From an uncultured Oscillospiraceae bacterium (GTDB lineage Bacteria > Bacillota > Clostridia > Oscillospirales > Ruminococcaceae), in the NCBI GenBank assembly GCA_934466475.1, contig CAKSLI010000001.1:1-64000 (forward strand): a stretch of 64,000 bases of DNA, read 5' to 3'. Of this stretch, positions 27,062-36,912 are shown piece by piece (position 1 is the stretch's first letter; each line of letters opens with the position of its first letter). Position numbers and translations under genes: made by a program. The notes beneath the pieces were generated by a model, which saw only the letters and a list, made by a program, of their open reading frames with translations, had not been told where the DNA came from and did no database searches.

Positions 27062-28946
27062 TTTCTGCACCTCCATTCTTTCCGGCAAGCCAGATAAGCA
27101 GAACGGATACGTCCGCCGGATTTACGCCGGAGATTCTGCCCGCCTGCCCTACATTCAGCGGTCGGAACTTATTCAGTTTTTCCTGTGCCTCAAGCCGGAG
27201 TCCCTTTATTGTCTTATAGTCAACGTCCTCCGGAAGTTTCTTTTCCTCAAGCCTGCGCATTTTTTCAATCTGTTCCTGCTGAATTTTAATGTATCCTGAA
27301 TATTTGAGCTCCACCTCCAGTTTATTTACCAGAGAATATTTAAGAGCAGGTCTCCCGGGATCAAACGGCGCCAGGTCGGAGTAATCCACCTGCGGGCGTT
27401 TCAGGAGCTCTATCATTCGTACGCCGGCAGTAATTTCAGATGTGCCTTTTTCTCGCAGCAGCCTGTTTACCTCCGCGGAGGGATGTATCAGGACTGTTTT
27501 TATTCGCTCGAGTTCAGCCTCGCACGTTGCCTTTTCGTCAAGGAACTTCTGAAATCTCTCATCGGAGACAAGCCCGACCTTATGTCCAACCGGAAGCAGC
27601 CTGTCCGCCGCGTTATCCTGTCGGAGTATCAGGCGGTACTCGCTGCGGGAAGTCATCATTCTGTACGGCTCAGAGCAGCCTTTGGTCACAAGATCATCAA
27701 CCAGCGTACCGATGTAGCTGGAGGCACGGTCAAGTATCATAGGCTCCCTGCCCTGGATTTTCAGAGCTGCATTTATTCCTGCAACTATGCCCTGCGCCGC
27801 GGCCTCCTCATATCCGCTGGTACAGTTGAACTGTCCGGCACCGTAAAGCCCGGAAATTTTCTTGAATTCCAGCGTTGGCAGAAGCTCCAAAGGGTCGCAG
27901 CAGTCATATTCTATCGCATAAGCCGGACGCATTATCTCAACATGCTCCAATCCCTTTATGGTGCGTAGGAATTTCAGCTGCACGTCCTCCGGCAGAGAAG
28001 ACGACATTCCCTGGAGATAGTATTCGTCCGTATCAAGTCCCATCGGCTCGACGAAAAGCTGATGACGCTCCTTATCGCGGAATCTTACGATCTTGTCCTC
28101 AATACTGGGACAGTAGCGCGGACCGATTCCCTCTATCCTGCCGGAATACAGCGGCGACCTGTCCAGATTATCCAGTATCACCTTGTGCGTTTCCGCATTC
28201 GTATAAGTCACATAGCAGTCAACGACATTATGAAGTTCTTCCTCATTATCGAAAGCAAAAGGCATTATCTGCTCATCGCCCGTCTGCTTCTCCATCACTG
28301 AGAAATCAATAGAGCGCCTGTGCACTCTCGCCGGAGTACCGGTCTTGAACCTGCGCATAGACACGCCAAGCTTTTTAAGGCACTGAGTCAGCCCGCTGGA
28401 CGGCAGTAGATTATCAGGGCCACTGCTGTAACTCAGTTCTCCAATGTGGATTTTTCCGTTGAGATAGGTTCCTGTTGTGATTATTGCAGCCTTTACCGGG
28501 TGAATTGCTCCGAGCTTTGTGCGAACGGCAGTGATTCTGCCGTTTTCCACGTCAACCGCGGTCACCTCAGCCTGCTTGATATACAGATTCGGTGTATTCT
28601 CCAGAGTCTGCTTCATATATGTGTGATATTTTACGCGGTCGCTCTGCACTCTGAGGCTGTGAACAGCAGGTCCCTTACCCCGGTTCAGTATGCGGGACTG
28701 AATAAACGTTGCGTCAGCCGCCTTTCCCATTTCCCCGCCAAGCGAATCTATCTCGCACACTATTTGTCCCTTTGCGGAGCCTCCGATACAGGGATTGCAC
28801 GGCATGTTCGCAATGCAGTCCAGTGACAGCGTAAATATTGCAGTCTTTAATCCCAGCCTGGCAGCGGCAAGCGCAGCCTCACAGCCGGCGTGGCCCGCTC
28901 CTATAACGGCCACATCATATTCTTCCAGCGTATATCCGCCTTCCAA
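27054..28946 (-). CDS. mnmG: tRNA uridine 5-carboxymethylaminomethyl modification enzyme MnmG
   Basis: 630 residues. FAD-binding [20 protein letters not shown] at the N-terminus, then [12 protein letters not shown], with the conserved catalytic Cys pair region, and the C-terminal tail [19 protein letters not shown]. With MnmE it modifies the wobble uridine of several tRNAs. The best start is TTG at 28946 (GGAAG 7 nt before); no ATG precedes the FAD motif. mnmE is not in the window. A parS-like site lies 33 bp upstream of the start. Confidence 0.95.
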   Translation of the reverse strand: MEGGYTLEEYDVAVIGAGHAGCEAALAAARLGLKTAIFTLSLDCIANMPCNPCIGGSAKGQIVCEIDSLGGEMGKAADATFIQSRILNRGKGPAVHSLRVQSDRVKYHTYMKQTLENTPNLYIKQAEVTAVDVENGRITAVRTKLGAIHPVKAAIITTGTYLNGKIHIGELSYSSGPDNLLPSSGLTQCLKKLGVSMRRFKTGTPARVHRRSIDFSVMEKQTGDEQIMPFAFDNEEELHNVVDCYVTYTNAETHKVILDNLDRSPLYSGRIEGIGPRYCPSIEDKIVRFRDKERHQLFVEPMGLDTDEYYLQGMSSSLPEDVQLKFLRTIKGLEHVEIMRPAYAIEYDCCDPLELLPTLEFKKISGLYGAGQFNCTSGYEEAAAQGIVAGINAALKIQGREPMILDRASSYIGTLVDDLVTKGCSEPYRMMTSRSEYRLILRQDNAADRLLPVGHKVGLVSDERFQKFLDEKATCEAELERIKTVLIHPSAEVNRLLREKGTSEITAGVRMIELLKRPQVDYSDLAPFDPGRPALKYSLVNKLEVELKYSGYIKIQQEQIEKMRRLEEKKLPEDVDYKTIKGLRLEAQEKLNKFRPLNVGQAGRISGVNPADVSVLLIWLAGKNGGAENE

Positions 28947-28978
28947 TTAACATCTTCCTTTCGTCTTGTTCGACAAAA

Positions 28979-28994
28979 TGTTCCACGTGGAACG
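28979..28994. promoter_or_regulatory. parS-like site 5 (mnmG upstream)
   Basis: TGTTCCACGTGGAACG: one base from the perfect palindrome TGTTCCACGTGGAACA, the form known as parS in several phyla. It lies 3.6 kb from the main cluster, between gyrA and mnmG. Confidence 0.8.
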
Positions 28995-29000
28995 TTCCAC

Positions 29001-29032
29001 AAAATTCGCCCGAATTGTTACGATCCGGGCGA
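29001..29032 (-). terminator. Terminator of gyrA
   Basis: TTCGCCCG / CGGGCGAA (29005-29032) is followed, on the minus strand, by TTTT. It lies 18 bp past the gyrA stop. Confidence 0.8.
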
Positions 29033-29049
29033 ACCTATTCAGTTATGAT

Positions 29050-31686
29050 TTATTCCTCGGTGCTGTCTTCAGAATTCTCAGCAGCTTCTGCGCCCTCGTC
29101 ATCGTCCGGAGTTACATCGTCCGGTTCGACTACCTCAGCGGCGTCCTCGTTCAGCGAAGCCTGAATTTCTTCATCGGAAACCTTTTCGATCTCCTCGGTG
29201 CTCTCAGAGTCATCGTGCGGAGTTCTTGTGAATGTAGCTACTCTGCTTTCATCTGCAAGACGCATTACGCGCACTCCGGTAGCAGACCTGCCCATTACTC
29301 TCATATCGTTCGCGCGGAACCTGATGATAATTCCATCGGTGCTGATGAGAATAACATCATCATCCGGACCAAGCGTGCGTATTCCGCATACATAACCCTT
29401 TTCATCGCTGACCTTGTAGTTCTTGAGACCAAATCCGCCGCGCTTCTGCTGACGGTAGCTGGAAACTGCACAGCGACGTCCCATGCCCATGTCTGTAACC
29501 GTGAGAATAGTCGCGCTATCATCGAACACCTTAGTCGCGCCGACAACGTAGTCATTGTCGCGGAGCTTTATAGCCTTAACGCCCCTTGCCTGCCTGCTCA
29601 GCGGACGGCAGTCGTTCTCATCGAAGCAGATTGCCGCGCCGTTTCTGGTAGCGGTAAGAATACGGCAGTCTCCCTCAGTAAGGAATGCGGACGCGATCTC
29701 ATCGCCCTCTGCGAGCGTTATCGCACGGAGACCCTTCTTGCGGACGTTCCTGTATTCAGACAGCTTTGTGCGCTTTACAGTTCCATTCTTGGTGACGCAG
29801 ATAAAGTACTTGTTCTCTGCGAAATCGTGCGTGGTCATCATTGCAGCAACCCGCTCGCCCTCATTGAGCTGGAGGAGGTTTACGATGTTCATACCGCGGG
29901 ACTGCTTGCTTCCCTCAGGGATCTCATAGCATTTCAGGCGGTACATATTGCCCTGATTCGTAATGAACAGGATATTTTCATGGCTGGAGGAGATGAACAT
30001 GTTCTCAACGAAATCCTCGTCCCTCTGCTTCATGCCGGAAACGCCCTTGCCGCCGCGCTTCTGGATATTGTATATCTCAACGGGCTGGCGCTTGATGTAG
30101 CCTATATTTGTGTAGGTAACAACGCAGTCCTCCTCGGGGATAAGATCCTCAATGTCCACCTCGCCGCTTACCGGCTCGATCTTGGTGCGCCTTGCGTCAT
30201 TGTACTTCTTCTTGATAACGGAGAGCTCATCGCCGATAACGCGCAGGAGCTTGTTGTGATCCGCGAGTATCTCCTGCATCTCCTTAATGGTAGCGCGCTT
30301 TTCCTGGAGCTCGTCTATTACCTTGGATTTCTCCATGCCAGTCAGCGCACCGAGTCTCATCAGCACTATAGCGTCAGCCTGAGCCTCAGAAAGCGAATAT
30401 GTTCCCTTGTCAAAGAACCCGGTAGAGGAAACGTCGATGTCCCTGAAGCGCTCAACAAGTCTTTCCTTACCTTCGGGAATGCTCTTGCTGGAACGCAGTA
30501 TCGCGATAACCTCGTCAATGAAGTCGATTGCGATAAGGAAGCCCTCAAGAATATGTTCCCTTTCAAGAGCCTTGTCAAGGTCGTATTTTGTACGGCGTGT
30601 TATTACGTCAACCTGGAAATCAAGGTAGTATTCAAGGCACTCCTTGAGGTTGAGTATCTTAGGCTGGCCGTTTACCAGCGCCAGCATGATAACTCCGACC
30701 GTATCCTGAAGCTGTGTGAAAGAATACAGCTTGTTGAGCACCACGTTCGCATTTGCGTCACGCTTCAGCTCGATAACGACGCGCATGCCGTTTCGGTCTG
30801 ATTCATCGCGCACTGTGCTGATTCCCTCGATGCGCTTGTCGCGCACAAGGTCTCCTATGCTCATAAGCAGACGCGCCTTGTTTACCATATAGGGGATCTC
30901 GTCAACAATGATGCGGGTATGATCCTTTTCCTCAACGATATTTGCACGTCCGCGGAGGATTATCTTTCCACGCCCGGTATAATAAGCCGAACGAATGCCG
31001 CTGTAACCCATGATTATGCCGCCGGTCGGGAAATCCGGACCCTGTATCTGGGTCATGAGCTCCTCAATGGTGACATCTGGATTGTCTATCATCAGCATGA
31101 TAGCGTCAATTACCTCGCCGAGGTTGTGCGGAGGGATATTCGTAGCCATGCCTACCGCGATACCGTTGCTGCCGTTTACCAGCAGGTTCGGGAATCTTGA
31201 CGGAAGCACGACAGGCTCCTGGAGCTTATCATCGTAGTTTGTGGTGAAATCAACGACCTTCTTGCCGATATCCTGAACCATTTCGTTGGAGATCTTGGCA
31301 AGCCTGGCCTCCGTGTAACGGTAAGCCGCAGCGGGGTCGCCGTCCACCGAGCCGAAGTTTCCGTGACCGTCGATAAGCGGGTATCTCAGTGAGAAATCCT
31401 GCGCCAGACGTACAAGCGCGTCATAAACGGAAGCGTCTCCGTGCGGATGATATTTACCGAGAACCTCGCCGACCGTATAGGCGCACTTTCTGAAAGGCTT
31501 GTCAGAGGTATTTCCGGCGTCGTTCATGGTGTAGATTATACGGCGGTGTACCGGCTTGAGACCGTCCCTTACGTCCGGGAGCGCTCTCGCGGTAATTACC
31601 GACATAGAATACTGAATGAACGATGTTTTCATCGTCTGCTCTAAGTCAACATTTATTAGCTTTTCCAAGCTGAAATCAATATCCAT
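29050..31686 (-). CDS. gyrA: DNA gyrase subunit A
   Basis: 878 residues. It is the breakage-reunion subunit of gyrase. The active-site Tyr is in [10 protein letters not shown]; the GyrA box is QKRGGKG, followed by beta-propeller repeats ([16 protein letters not shown] and similar). The C-terminal 60 residues are an acidic tail ([17 protein letters not shown]). The quinolone-determining region reads [10 protein letters not shown], so Ala occupies the position of E. coli Ser83. It lies 12 bp downstream of a YcxB-type gene and in one transcription unit with gyrB. Confidence 0.97.
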   Translation of the reverse strand: MDIDFSLEKLINVDLEQTMKTSFIQYSMSVITARALPDVRDGLKPVHRRIIYTMNDAGNTSDKPFRKCAYTVGEVLGKYHPHGDASVYDALVRLAQDFSLRYPLIDGHGNFGSVDGDPAAAYRYTEARLAKISNEMVQDIGKKVVDFTTNYDDKLQEPVVLPSRFPNLLVNGSNGIAVGMATNIPPHNLGEVIDAIMLMIDNPDVTIEELMTQIQGPDFPTGGIIMGYSGIRSAYYTGRGKIILRGRANIVEEKDHTRIIVDEIPYMVNKARLLMSIGDLVRDKRIEGISTVRDESDRNGMRVVIELKRDANANVVLNKLYSFTQLQDTVGVIMLALVNGQPKILNLKECLEYYLDFQVDVITRRTKYDLDKALEREHILEGFLIAIDFIDEVIAILRSSKSIPEGKERLVERFRDIDVSSTGFFDKGTYSLSEAQADAIVLMRLGALTGMEKSKVIDELQEKRATIKEMQEILADHNKLLRVIGDELSVIKKKYNDARRTKIEPVSGEVDIEDLIPEEDCVVTYTNIGYIKRQPVEIYNIQKRGGKGVSGMKQRDEDFVENMFISSSHENILFITNQGNMYRLKCYEIPEGSKQSRGMNIVNLLQLNEGERVAAMMTTHDFAENKYFICVTKNGTVKRTKLSEYRNVRKKGLRAITLAEGDEIASAFLTEGDCRILTATRNGAAICFDENDCRPLSRQARGVKAIKLRDNDYVVGATKVFDDSATILTVTDMGMGRRCAVSSYRQQKRGGFGLKNYKVSDEKGYVCGIRTLGPDDDVILISTDGIIIRFRANDMRVMGRSATGVRVMRLADESRVATFTRTPHDDSESTEEIEKVSDEEIQASLNEDAAEVVEPDDVTPDDDEGAEAAENSEDSTEE

Positions 31687-31698
31687 TTTACCTCCAAA

Positions 31699-32340
31699 TC
31701 AATTTTCTGACTTTAGTCTGTTCGTCAGAAAATCCCTGACCTCGCTCTCCTGTTCCACGGAAAGACACCTTTTCGGGAAGCAGTATATCTGCTGTCTGTT
31801 GAATACCAGCAGCAGTGCTTCGTCATTTTCTATGAATTCAAGCAGATCCTGCCCAACGACAAATGTAGTTTTCAACGGAGAAATGATCTCATCGTCCGCT
31901 TCCTCGTCAAGCTTAACTCGGACCTCTTTCTCCTTTGGTCTAATGATCGTTTCTATCTCTATCCTGTCGTCAAAGAACGCCGCGGTATATTCCTCCGGAT
32001 TCATGTCGCGGAGTGCGTCTATCGTCCTTCTGCGCGCCCTCTGCTTGTCCGTGAGGCTGTAAACCAGTCCGAGGCCGCAGAAAAGCAGCGCCGCATACGC
32101 AAACACAGACGTAGGATTCATAATGATAGAGACCAGCACAGCCACCGTAAGCGCCGCATAAGCCACTATCATGAACATGCCGCGCTTGCTCTTGAACCGC
32201 TGCTGGAACGACTTCATAGCGCCGTCTATCTCCTCCAGCGTGTTGTCATAGCTGAATCTGAACAGCGGCTCGCCCGCGGTCGTATTATCGTCCTTATTCC
32301 CGCCAAGATCCGGCAAAAGTCCGTTAGAAATACCTATCAC
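31699..32340 (-). CDS. YcxB-like membrane protein between gyrB and gyrA
   Basis: 213 residues. Residues about 55-95 form two adjacent transmembrane helices (MFMIVAYAALTVAVLVSIIM, then VFAYAALLFCGLGLVYSL). A C-terminal domain (about 118-213) has the YcxB-like pattern AAFFDDRIEIETI...LLVFNRQQIYCFPKR. The function of YcxB proteins is unknown. It sits 55 bp after gyrB and 12 bp before gyrA, so it is probably cotranscribed with gyrase. Confidence 0.8.
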   Translation of the reverse strand: MIGISNGLLPDLGGNKDDNTTAGEPLFRFSYDNTLEEIDGAMKSFQQRFKSKRGMFMIVAYAALTVAVLVSIIMNPTSVFAYAALLFCGLGLVYSLTDKQRARRRTIDALRDMNPEEYTAAFFDDRIEIETIIRPKEKEVRVKLDEEADDEIISPLKTTFVVGQDLLEFIENDEALLLVFNRQQIYCFPKRCLSVEQESEVRDFLTNRLKSEN

Positions 32341-32395
32341 TTCCTTCTAAGCAATCAACCCAAGGTTAAATAAACGCAAATATAAACCCAAAGTT

Positions 32396-34384
32396 TTAGA
32401 AATCCAGATTTTTTACAAGTGTTGCGTTCTGTTCGATGAACTCTCTTCTGGGTTCTACCTTGTCGCCCATGAGTATGGTCATTATCTCGTCAGCCTTTGC
32501 GGCGTCCTCAACGGTAACGCGCACCATCGTGCGGGTCTCGGGATTCATGGTAGTTTCCCAGAGCTGCTCAGGATCCATCTCACCAAGACCTTTGTATCGC
32601 TGAACATCGACCTTTGAGCCGGATTCTCCGGAAAGCTCCTTTATATAAACATCGCGTTCCTCATCAGAGAAAGCATACTTGACGGTCTTGCCCTTTGCGA
32701 CCTTGAACAGCGGCGGCTGTGCGATATACACATGACCCTGCTCGATAAGCGGGCGCATAAAGCGGAAGAAGAACGTCAGCATAAGCGTGGAAATATGAGC
32801 GCCATCGACATCGGCATCGGCCATGATGATAACGCGGCCGTATCTGAGCTTGGTGATGTCAAAATCCTCTGCGATACCCGTGCCGAGCGCCTTAACAACC
32901 GGGGAAAGCTTGTCGTTATTGTAAACCTTATCTGCTCTTGCCTTTTCAACGTTGAGCATTTTTCCCCACAGCGCAAGAATAGCCTGGAATCTTCTGTCGC
33001 GTCCGCTCTTGGCAGAGCCGCCCGCAGAATCTCCCTCGACAATGTATATTTCGGTAACGGAGGGATCTCTCTCGGAGCAGTCCGCAAGCTTTCCGGGCAG
33101 GCCGTTGCTGTCCATGACGGACTTGCGCTTTGCTTCCATAGCCTTCTTGGCTGCGTCGCGCGCAGCCTGGGAATTCATCGCCTTGTTCATGATGATCATG
33201 GCGGTGTCCGGATGTTCCTCGAAGTAATATGTCAGCTGCTCCACTGCTATCTTGTAGACTACCGGCTGAACCTCGGGGTTGCCTAGCTTGCTCTTGGTCT
33301 GACCCTCAAACTCGCACTCCGGAAGCTTGACAGAGATGACTGCATTTATAGCCTCCCTGATAGCCTCGCCGCTATAACCGCTGAAAGGCTTTTCTTCCTC
33401 GCCTTTTTTCGCGGATTTCTTCTTAGGCTTGTTCTTCTCCTGGGTCTCCTTGTACGCCTTAGCGTAGTCGTTCACGACTTTGCTGAGCGCCTTCTTGAAA
33501 CCGAGCTCGTGGGTACCGCCCTCGCCTGTATGGATATCGTTCGCGAAAGAGCGGAATATCTCAGAGTTGAAGTCCGTAGTATACTGGAATGCTATTTCAA
33601 CGTTTATTCCGTTCATATCTCCAGTGAGATAGATAACGTCAGGGTGGAGAACATCTGCGCCGCGCTTCTTGTTGAGCCATTCAACGTAGCTCCTGATTCC
33701 GCCCTCGTACATCATTTCCTCATAAACCGGATTTTCAGGGTCGCGGGTGTCCTCAAGGGTTATTTTCAGACCGCCGTTAAGGAAAGCCTTTTCACGCAGT
33801 CTGTCCTGAAGAGTTGCGTAGCTGAATTCAGTAGTATGGAATATCTGACCGTCCGGCTTGAATGTGACGGTAGTACCAGTGCGTTCGGTGTCACCGATGA
33901 CCTTGATAGGCTCGCTGTATTCGCCGCGCTCAAACCTCTGGAAGTGGATATGCTTGCCGTCATATATCTTGACCTCCAGCCACTCAGAGAGCGCGTTTAC
34001 AACGGAAGCGCCAACGCCGTGCAGACCACCGGCAACCTTGTATCCGCCGCCTCCGAACTTACCGCCGGCATGGAGCACCGTAAATACAACGGTAGCCGCA
34101 GAAATACCCTCTGCATGGTTTATAGCGGTAGGAATACCGCGCCCGTTGTCCACTACCCTGATGATGTTGTCAGGCAGGATAGACACGTTTATCTCCGTGC
34201 AGTAGCCCGCAAGAGCTTCGTCGATAGCGTTATCGACTATCTCGTATACCAGGTGATGCAGACCGCCCTCGCCGGAAGAACCAACGTACATACCCGGACG
34301 CTTTCTGACAGCCTCAAGTCCTTTTAAGACTTGTATGTCGTCAGCGCCGTAGCTCATTTCCTGAGTCTTTTCGTTTTCAGCCAT
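32396..34384 (-). CDS. gyrB: DNA gyrase subunit B
   Basis: 662 residues. GHKL ATPase (EIVDNAIDEALAGYC; DNGRGIPT; GGLHGVGASVVNAL), transducer, TOPRIM (EGDSAGGSAKSGRDR; MADADVDGAHI), and C-terminal QLWETTMNPETR. A Lys-rich insert (KPKKKSAKKGEEEKP) lies in the transducer. The usual PLRGK after the TOPRIM entry reads ALWGK here. It supplies ATP-driven negative supercoiling with GyrA. The promoter is at 34477-34505. The insertion between recF/remB and gyrB separates it from its usual operon. Confidence 0.97.
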   Translation of the reverse strand: MAENEKTQEMSYGADDIQVLKGLEAVRKRPGMYVGSSGEGGLHHLVYEIVDNAIDEALAGYCTEINVSILPDNIIRVVDNGRGIPTAINHAEGISAATVVFTVLHAGGKFGGGGYKVAGGLHGVGASVVNALSEWLEVKIYDGKHIHFQRFERGEYSEPIKVIGDTERTGTTVTFKPDGQIFHTTEFSYATLQDRLREKAFLNGGLKITLEDTRDPENPVYEEMMYEGGIRSYVEWLNKKRGADVLHPDVIYLTGDMNGINVEIAFQYTTDFNSEIFRSFANDIHTGEGGTHELGFKKALSKVVNDYAKAYKETQEKNKPKKKSAKKGEEEKPFSGYSGEAIREAINAVISVKLPECEFEGQTKSKLGNPEVQPVVYKIAVEQLTYYFEEHPDTAMIIMNKAMNSQAARDAAKKAMEAKRKSVMDSNGLPGKLADCSERDPSVTEIYIVEGDSAGGSAKSGRDRRFQAILALWGKMLNVEKARADKVYNNDKLSPVVKALGTGIAEDFDITKLRYGRVIIMADADVDGAHISTLMLTFFFRFMRPLIEQGHVYIAQPPLFKVAKGKTVKYAFSDEERDVYIKELSGESGSKVDVQRYKGLGEMDPEQLWETTMNPETRTMVRVTVEDAAKADEIMTILMGDKVEPRREFIEQNATLVKNLDF

Positions 34385-34476
34385 AGATAAACCTAACCCT
34401 CCATATCAATACTGAGCATATCAGTACCTGCCGGGGCGTGCAAGCCCCACCTCTGCATAAAGCATATATTATATAT

Positions 34477-34505
34477 AGTATACCACAAAACGCGCAAAAT
34501 TGCAA
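34477..34505 (-). promoter_or_regulatory. gyrB promoter
   Basis: On the minus strand, TTGCAA (34500-34505), 17 bp, TATACT (34477-34482). Confidence 0.7.
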
Positions 34506-34628
34506 GCATCTGAGCCGAATTTGATATAAAAATTATCGTTTCTTTTTATGATTTTACAGTTGCCTGCAACCTTTTTTCGGCGTATATGGTTTTATATACA
34601 AAAACACATTTAAAAGGAGGATATCACC

Positions 34629-35525
34629 ATGAAAAAGCTCACATCAGCAATCATCGCAGCAGCGCTGTGCCTGACCCTGTTCAGCCCGGCGCACGCAGAA
34701 AACCAGGACGCCCGAACACAGCTTTGCGGAACCGCCTGGACTGAATCGGACAACATTCCGAAAACGCGCGACCTGTACATTTCCGGGCACATTACCCTCA
34801 GCGAAAGCGCCACCCTGAAAAACTACCTGCGTATTGAAAGCGGTTCTGTTCTTGAAATAACCAACGGAGCCGAAGTGACCCTGAGCAGCTCCCGCATTTT
34901 TATCGAAAAAGGCGGTACCCTGCTTGTAACAGACGGAAAGCTGAAGCTCTCAGACGCCTATCTGCAAAACAACGGCGCGATCAATATCGAAAAAGGCGGG
35001 GAGCTGAACATATCCTCCGGAGGTCTGACGTCCTATCCGCAGTCCGTCATTACCTGCTCCGGAAACCTCACCTGCACCAAAGACAGGAGTATTATCCCCG
35101 CATTTAACGCTGTGCGCCGCTATGACAGCAATTTCACCCTGTCTGACTATTCTATGCATATAAACATAACCGGCGGCGTAAAGGCAAAAATTCAGGCGTT
35201 CTACTGCATAGACAATATTGAGACCAACTACTGCTACACCATTTACATTAATAAAAACAAAACCGTCCTGCGACGTTCAAATAAGTCTCTTTCGGCGGTG
35301 TACTCCCCGGAGCTGCGCGAAAAGCTTCTCGCCCGCGTGGAAGCCTACGAAGCAGAACACCCCGAGCCGTCCGATTTCCCGCAGGGAGTCGAGCGCCTGC
35401 ACTACTACACATACATCTATAAGACCGGAGAGCTCACCGAAGAAAGATGGTGGATCGGGACAGATTCAGGCGACGACCCACTGATAATGGAGTGTGGAGA
35501 CAGCACCGTTATACAAAATACCTAA
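34629..35525 (+). CDS. Secreted beta-repeat protein of unknown function
   Basis: 298 residues. Signal peptide at residues 1-24 (LTSAIIAAALCLTLFSPAHA). Residues about 50-150 have short strand repeats with the rhythm of a right-handed beta-helix (LESGSVLEITNGAEVTLSSS, then IFIEKGGTLLVTDGKLKLSD and AINIEKGGELNISSGG). The C-terminal half is Tyr- and charge-rich and unfamiliar. It has an AAGGAGG ribosome site and is divergent from gyrB. I do not recognise a family. Confidence 0.75.
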   Translation: MKKLTSAIIAAALCLTLFSPAHAENQDARTQLCGTAWTESDNIPKTRDLYISGHITLSESATLKNYLRIESGSVLEITNGAEVTLSSSRIFIEKGGTLLVTDGKLKLSDAYLQNNGAINIEKGGELNISSGGLTSYPQSVITCSGNLTCTKDRSIIPAFNAVRRYDSNFTLSDYSMHINITGGVKAKIQAFYCIDNIETNYCYTIYINKNKTVLRRSNKSLSAVYSPELREKLLARVEAYEAEHPEPSDFPQGVERLHYYTYIYKTGELTEERWWIGTDSGDDPLIMECGDSTVIQNT

Positions 35526-35576
35526 AATCTCCAGACCGAGTAATGCAGATTTTTTCAAAAAAATTTGTTTAACCTC

Positions 35577-35605
35577 TTGAAATTCGGAAAATAATATGTT
35601 ATAAT
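35577..35605 (+). promoter_or_regulatory. rpsT promoter
   Basis: TTGAAA (35577-35582), 17 bp, TATAAT (35600-35605). The leader to rpsT is about 120 nt and folds around a GC-rich hairpin, GAGCGCG...CGCTGC, near 35679-35696; autoregulation by S20 is possible but not shown. Confidence 0.75.
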
Positions 35606-35730
35606 AAAATATATTATTATGGTGTTCAGAATGAGGAATTATATAAAAAGCCTACGAACGCCCAATAAGATAATAAATCGAGAGCGCGGCACGCTGCGTT
35701 CCGATCGAATAGCTATGGAGGTGAAAATAA

Positions 35731-35970
35731 ATGCCGAACATTAAGTCTGCAAAGAAGAGAGTTCTTATTGCCAAGGACAGAACAGAGGCTAACAAGGCTT
35801 CCAAGACTGCACTGAAGACAGTTATCAAGAAGGCTCGCGCTGAGGGTGCTGACGCAGCTGCTATCAAGACCGCAGTTGTAAGCGTAGACAAGGCTGCAGG
35901 TAAGGGTCTTATCCACAAGAATAAGGCTGCTCGTCTGAAGTCCCAGCTTGCAAAGAAGACCACTGCATAA
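35731..35970 (+). CDS. rpsT: 30S ribosomal protein S20
   Basis: 79 residues, Lys/Ala-rich helical protein starting MPNIKSAKKRVLIAKDR, the classic S20 N-terminus. It binds 16S rRNA early in 30S assembly. TATGGAGGTGA ribosome site upstream. It is monocistronic, with its own promoter and strong terminator, and lies within the plus-strand insertion between gyrB and remB. Confidence 0.97.
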   Translation: MPNIKSAKKRVLIAKDRTEANKASKTALKTVIKKARAEGADAAAIKTAVVSVDKAAGKGLIHKNKAARLKSQLAKKTTA

Positions 35971-35992
35971 TTTTCTTGAAGAAGCAAACATA

Positions 35993-36027
35993 CACCCGCA
36001 GCTAACATCTGCGGGTGATTGTTTTTT
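35993..36027 (+). terminator. Terminator of rpsT
   Basis: CACCCGCAG / CTGCGGGTG is followed by ATTGTTTTTTT. Confidence 0.92.
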
Positions 36028-36072
36028 TGTCGTAAAATGCTGATTAAGCTCATATAAAAAGGGGGACATGAC

Positions 36073-36573
36073 ATGACAGGAAAAGACATCGAAATAACTG
36101 ACATCGCGGAAGTAGAAAAGCTGCTGAAGGAAGCAAAGATATGCCGGCTTGCGCTGAATAACGGCGATTACCCTTACATAATCCCGATGTGCTTCGGATA
36201 TATGCTTGAGGGAAATCACCTGGAGCTGTACTTTCACAGTGCGCCCCGTGGACAAAAGCTGGAGCTCATAAAAAAGAATAACCTTGCCGGCTTTGAAATG
36301 GATATACTCACAGACATAGTAAAGGGCGAGAACGGGTGCAGCGTTGCCGCCATATACGACTGCATGACCGGAACCGGGACCGTTGAAATAATCAACGGCA
36401 TCGAAAAGCTGACCGGTCTGACGAAGATCATCAGCAAATATGACGAGGAAAAGCAGGATCATAAATTCAGCGAGCAGGCGCTCAACAGCATGGTGCTGAT
36501 AAAGCTGACGGCAGACAGCTTTAATTGCCGCCGTCACGAGGTAGCTGAGGAAACGATCGACCTGCCAGGCTGA
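36073..36573 (+). CDS. Pyridoxamine 5'-phosphate oxidase-like flavoprotein (NimA-like)
   Basis: 166 residues, split-barrel flavin-binding fold. The pattern EVEKLLKEAKICRLALNNGD, then YIIPMCFGYMLEGNHLELYFHSAPRGQKLELIKKNN and the family's cysteine GENGCSVAA, resembles the NimA/PNPOx-like group. Members of that group bind FMN and can reduce nitro compounds; others have unknown substrates. It is monocistronic between the rpsT terminator and its own terminator. The specific substrate is not determinable. Confidence 0.85.
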   Translation: MTGKDIEITDIAEVEKLLKEAKICRLALNNGDYPYIIPMCFGYMLEGNHLELYFHSAPRGQKLELIKKNNLAGFEMDILTDIVKGENGCSVAAIYDCMTGTGTVEIINGIEKLTGLTKIISKYDEEKQDHKFSEQALNSMVLIKLTADSFNCRRHEVAEETIDLPG

Positions 36574-36586
36574 TATCAGAAAAAGC

Positions 36587-36613
36587 AAAAGGAGGGATAA
36601 ACCCTCCTTTTTT
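36587..36613 (+). terminator. Terminator of the NimA-like gene
   Basis: AAAAGGAGGG-ATAAA-CCCTCCTTTTTT. Confidence 0.88.
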
Positions 36614-36663
36614 ATTGCCCTGATTTTGTATAAACAGGTTCTAAATACACTGTCCGTATATTT

Positions 36664-36909
36664 TCAAGTGATTTTTTCGTCACACCTGCGGTTTAACGTG
36701 GTGTTTGACACATTGGTGATATACGTCTTTTCAGTACATACCACAAACGCCTTGGGCATATCGTCAGACACGCTGACTACTCTTCCCTGCTTCTGGCTGG
36801 CGTTCAGGAAATCCGCAGTAATACGGCTGACCGAGCATTCCTCTATGTCAAATATCCCGATAACATCGTCCTTTTTCACAGTGGAGTCACCACCGAGGAA
36901 CAGATACAA
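36664..36909 (-). CDS. remB: Extracellular matrix regulator RemB/YaaB (DUF370)
   Basis: 81 residues. MYLFLGGDSTVKKDDVIGIFD at the start and MPKAFVVCTEKTYITNVSNTTL near the end match the RemB/YaaB pattern. In Bacillus the gene lies between recF and gyrB; the first two neighbours fit here (3 bp after recF), but gyrB has been displaced. Known relatives (RemA/RemB) are small DNA-binding or matrix-regulatory proteins. The function here is inferred. Confidence 0.88.
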   Translation of the reverse strand: MYLFLGGDSTVKKDDVIGIFDIEECSVSRITADFLNASQKQGRVVSVSDDMPKAFVVCTEKTYITNVSNTTLNRRCDEKIT

Positions 36910-36912
36910 GGC

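Noticed and set aside
31751-31766. Extra parS half-site TGTTCCACGG
   Set aside because: Inside the YcxB-like gene, and only one arm is present.
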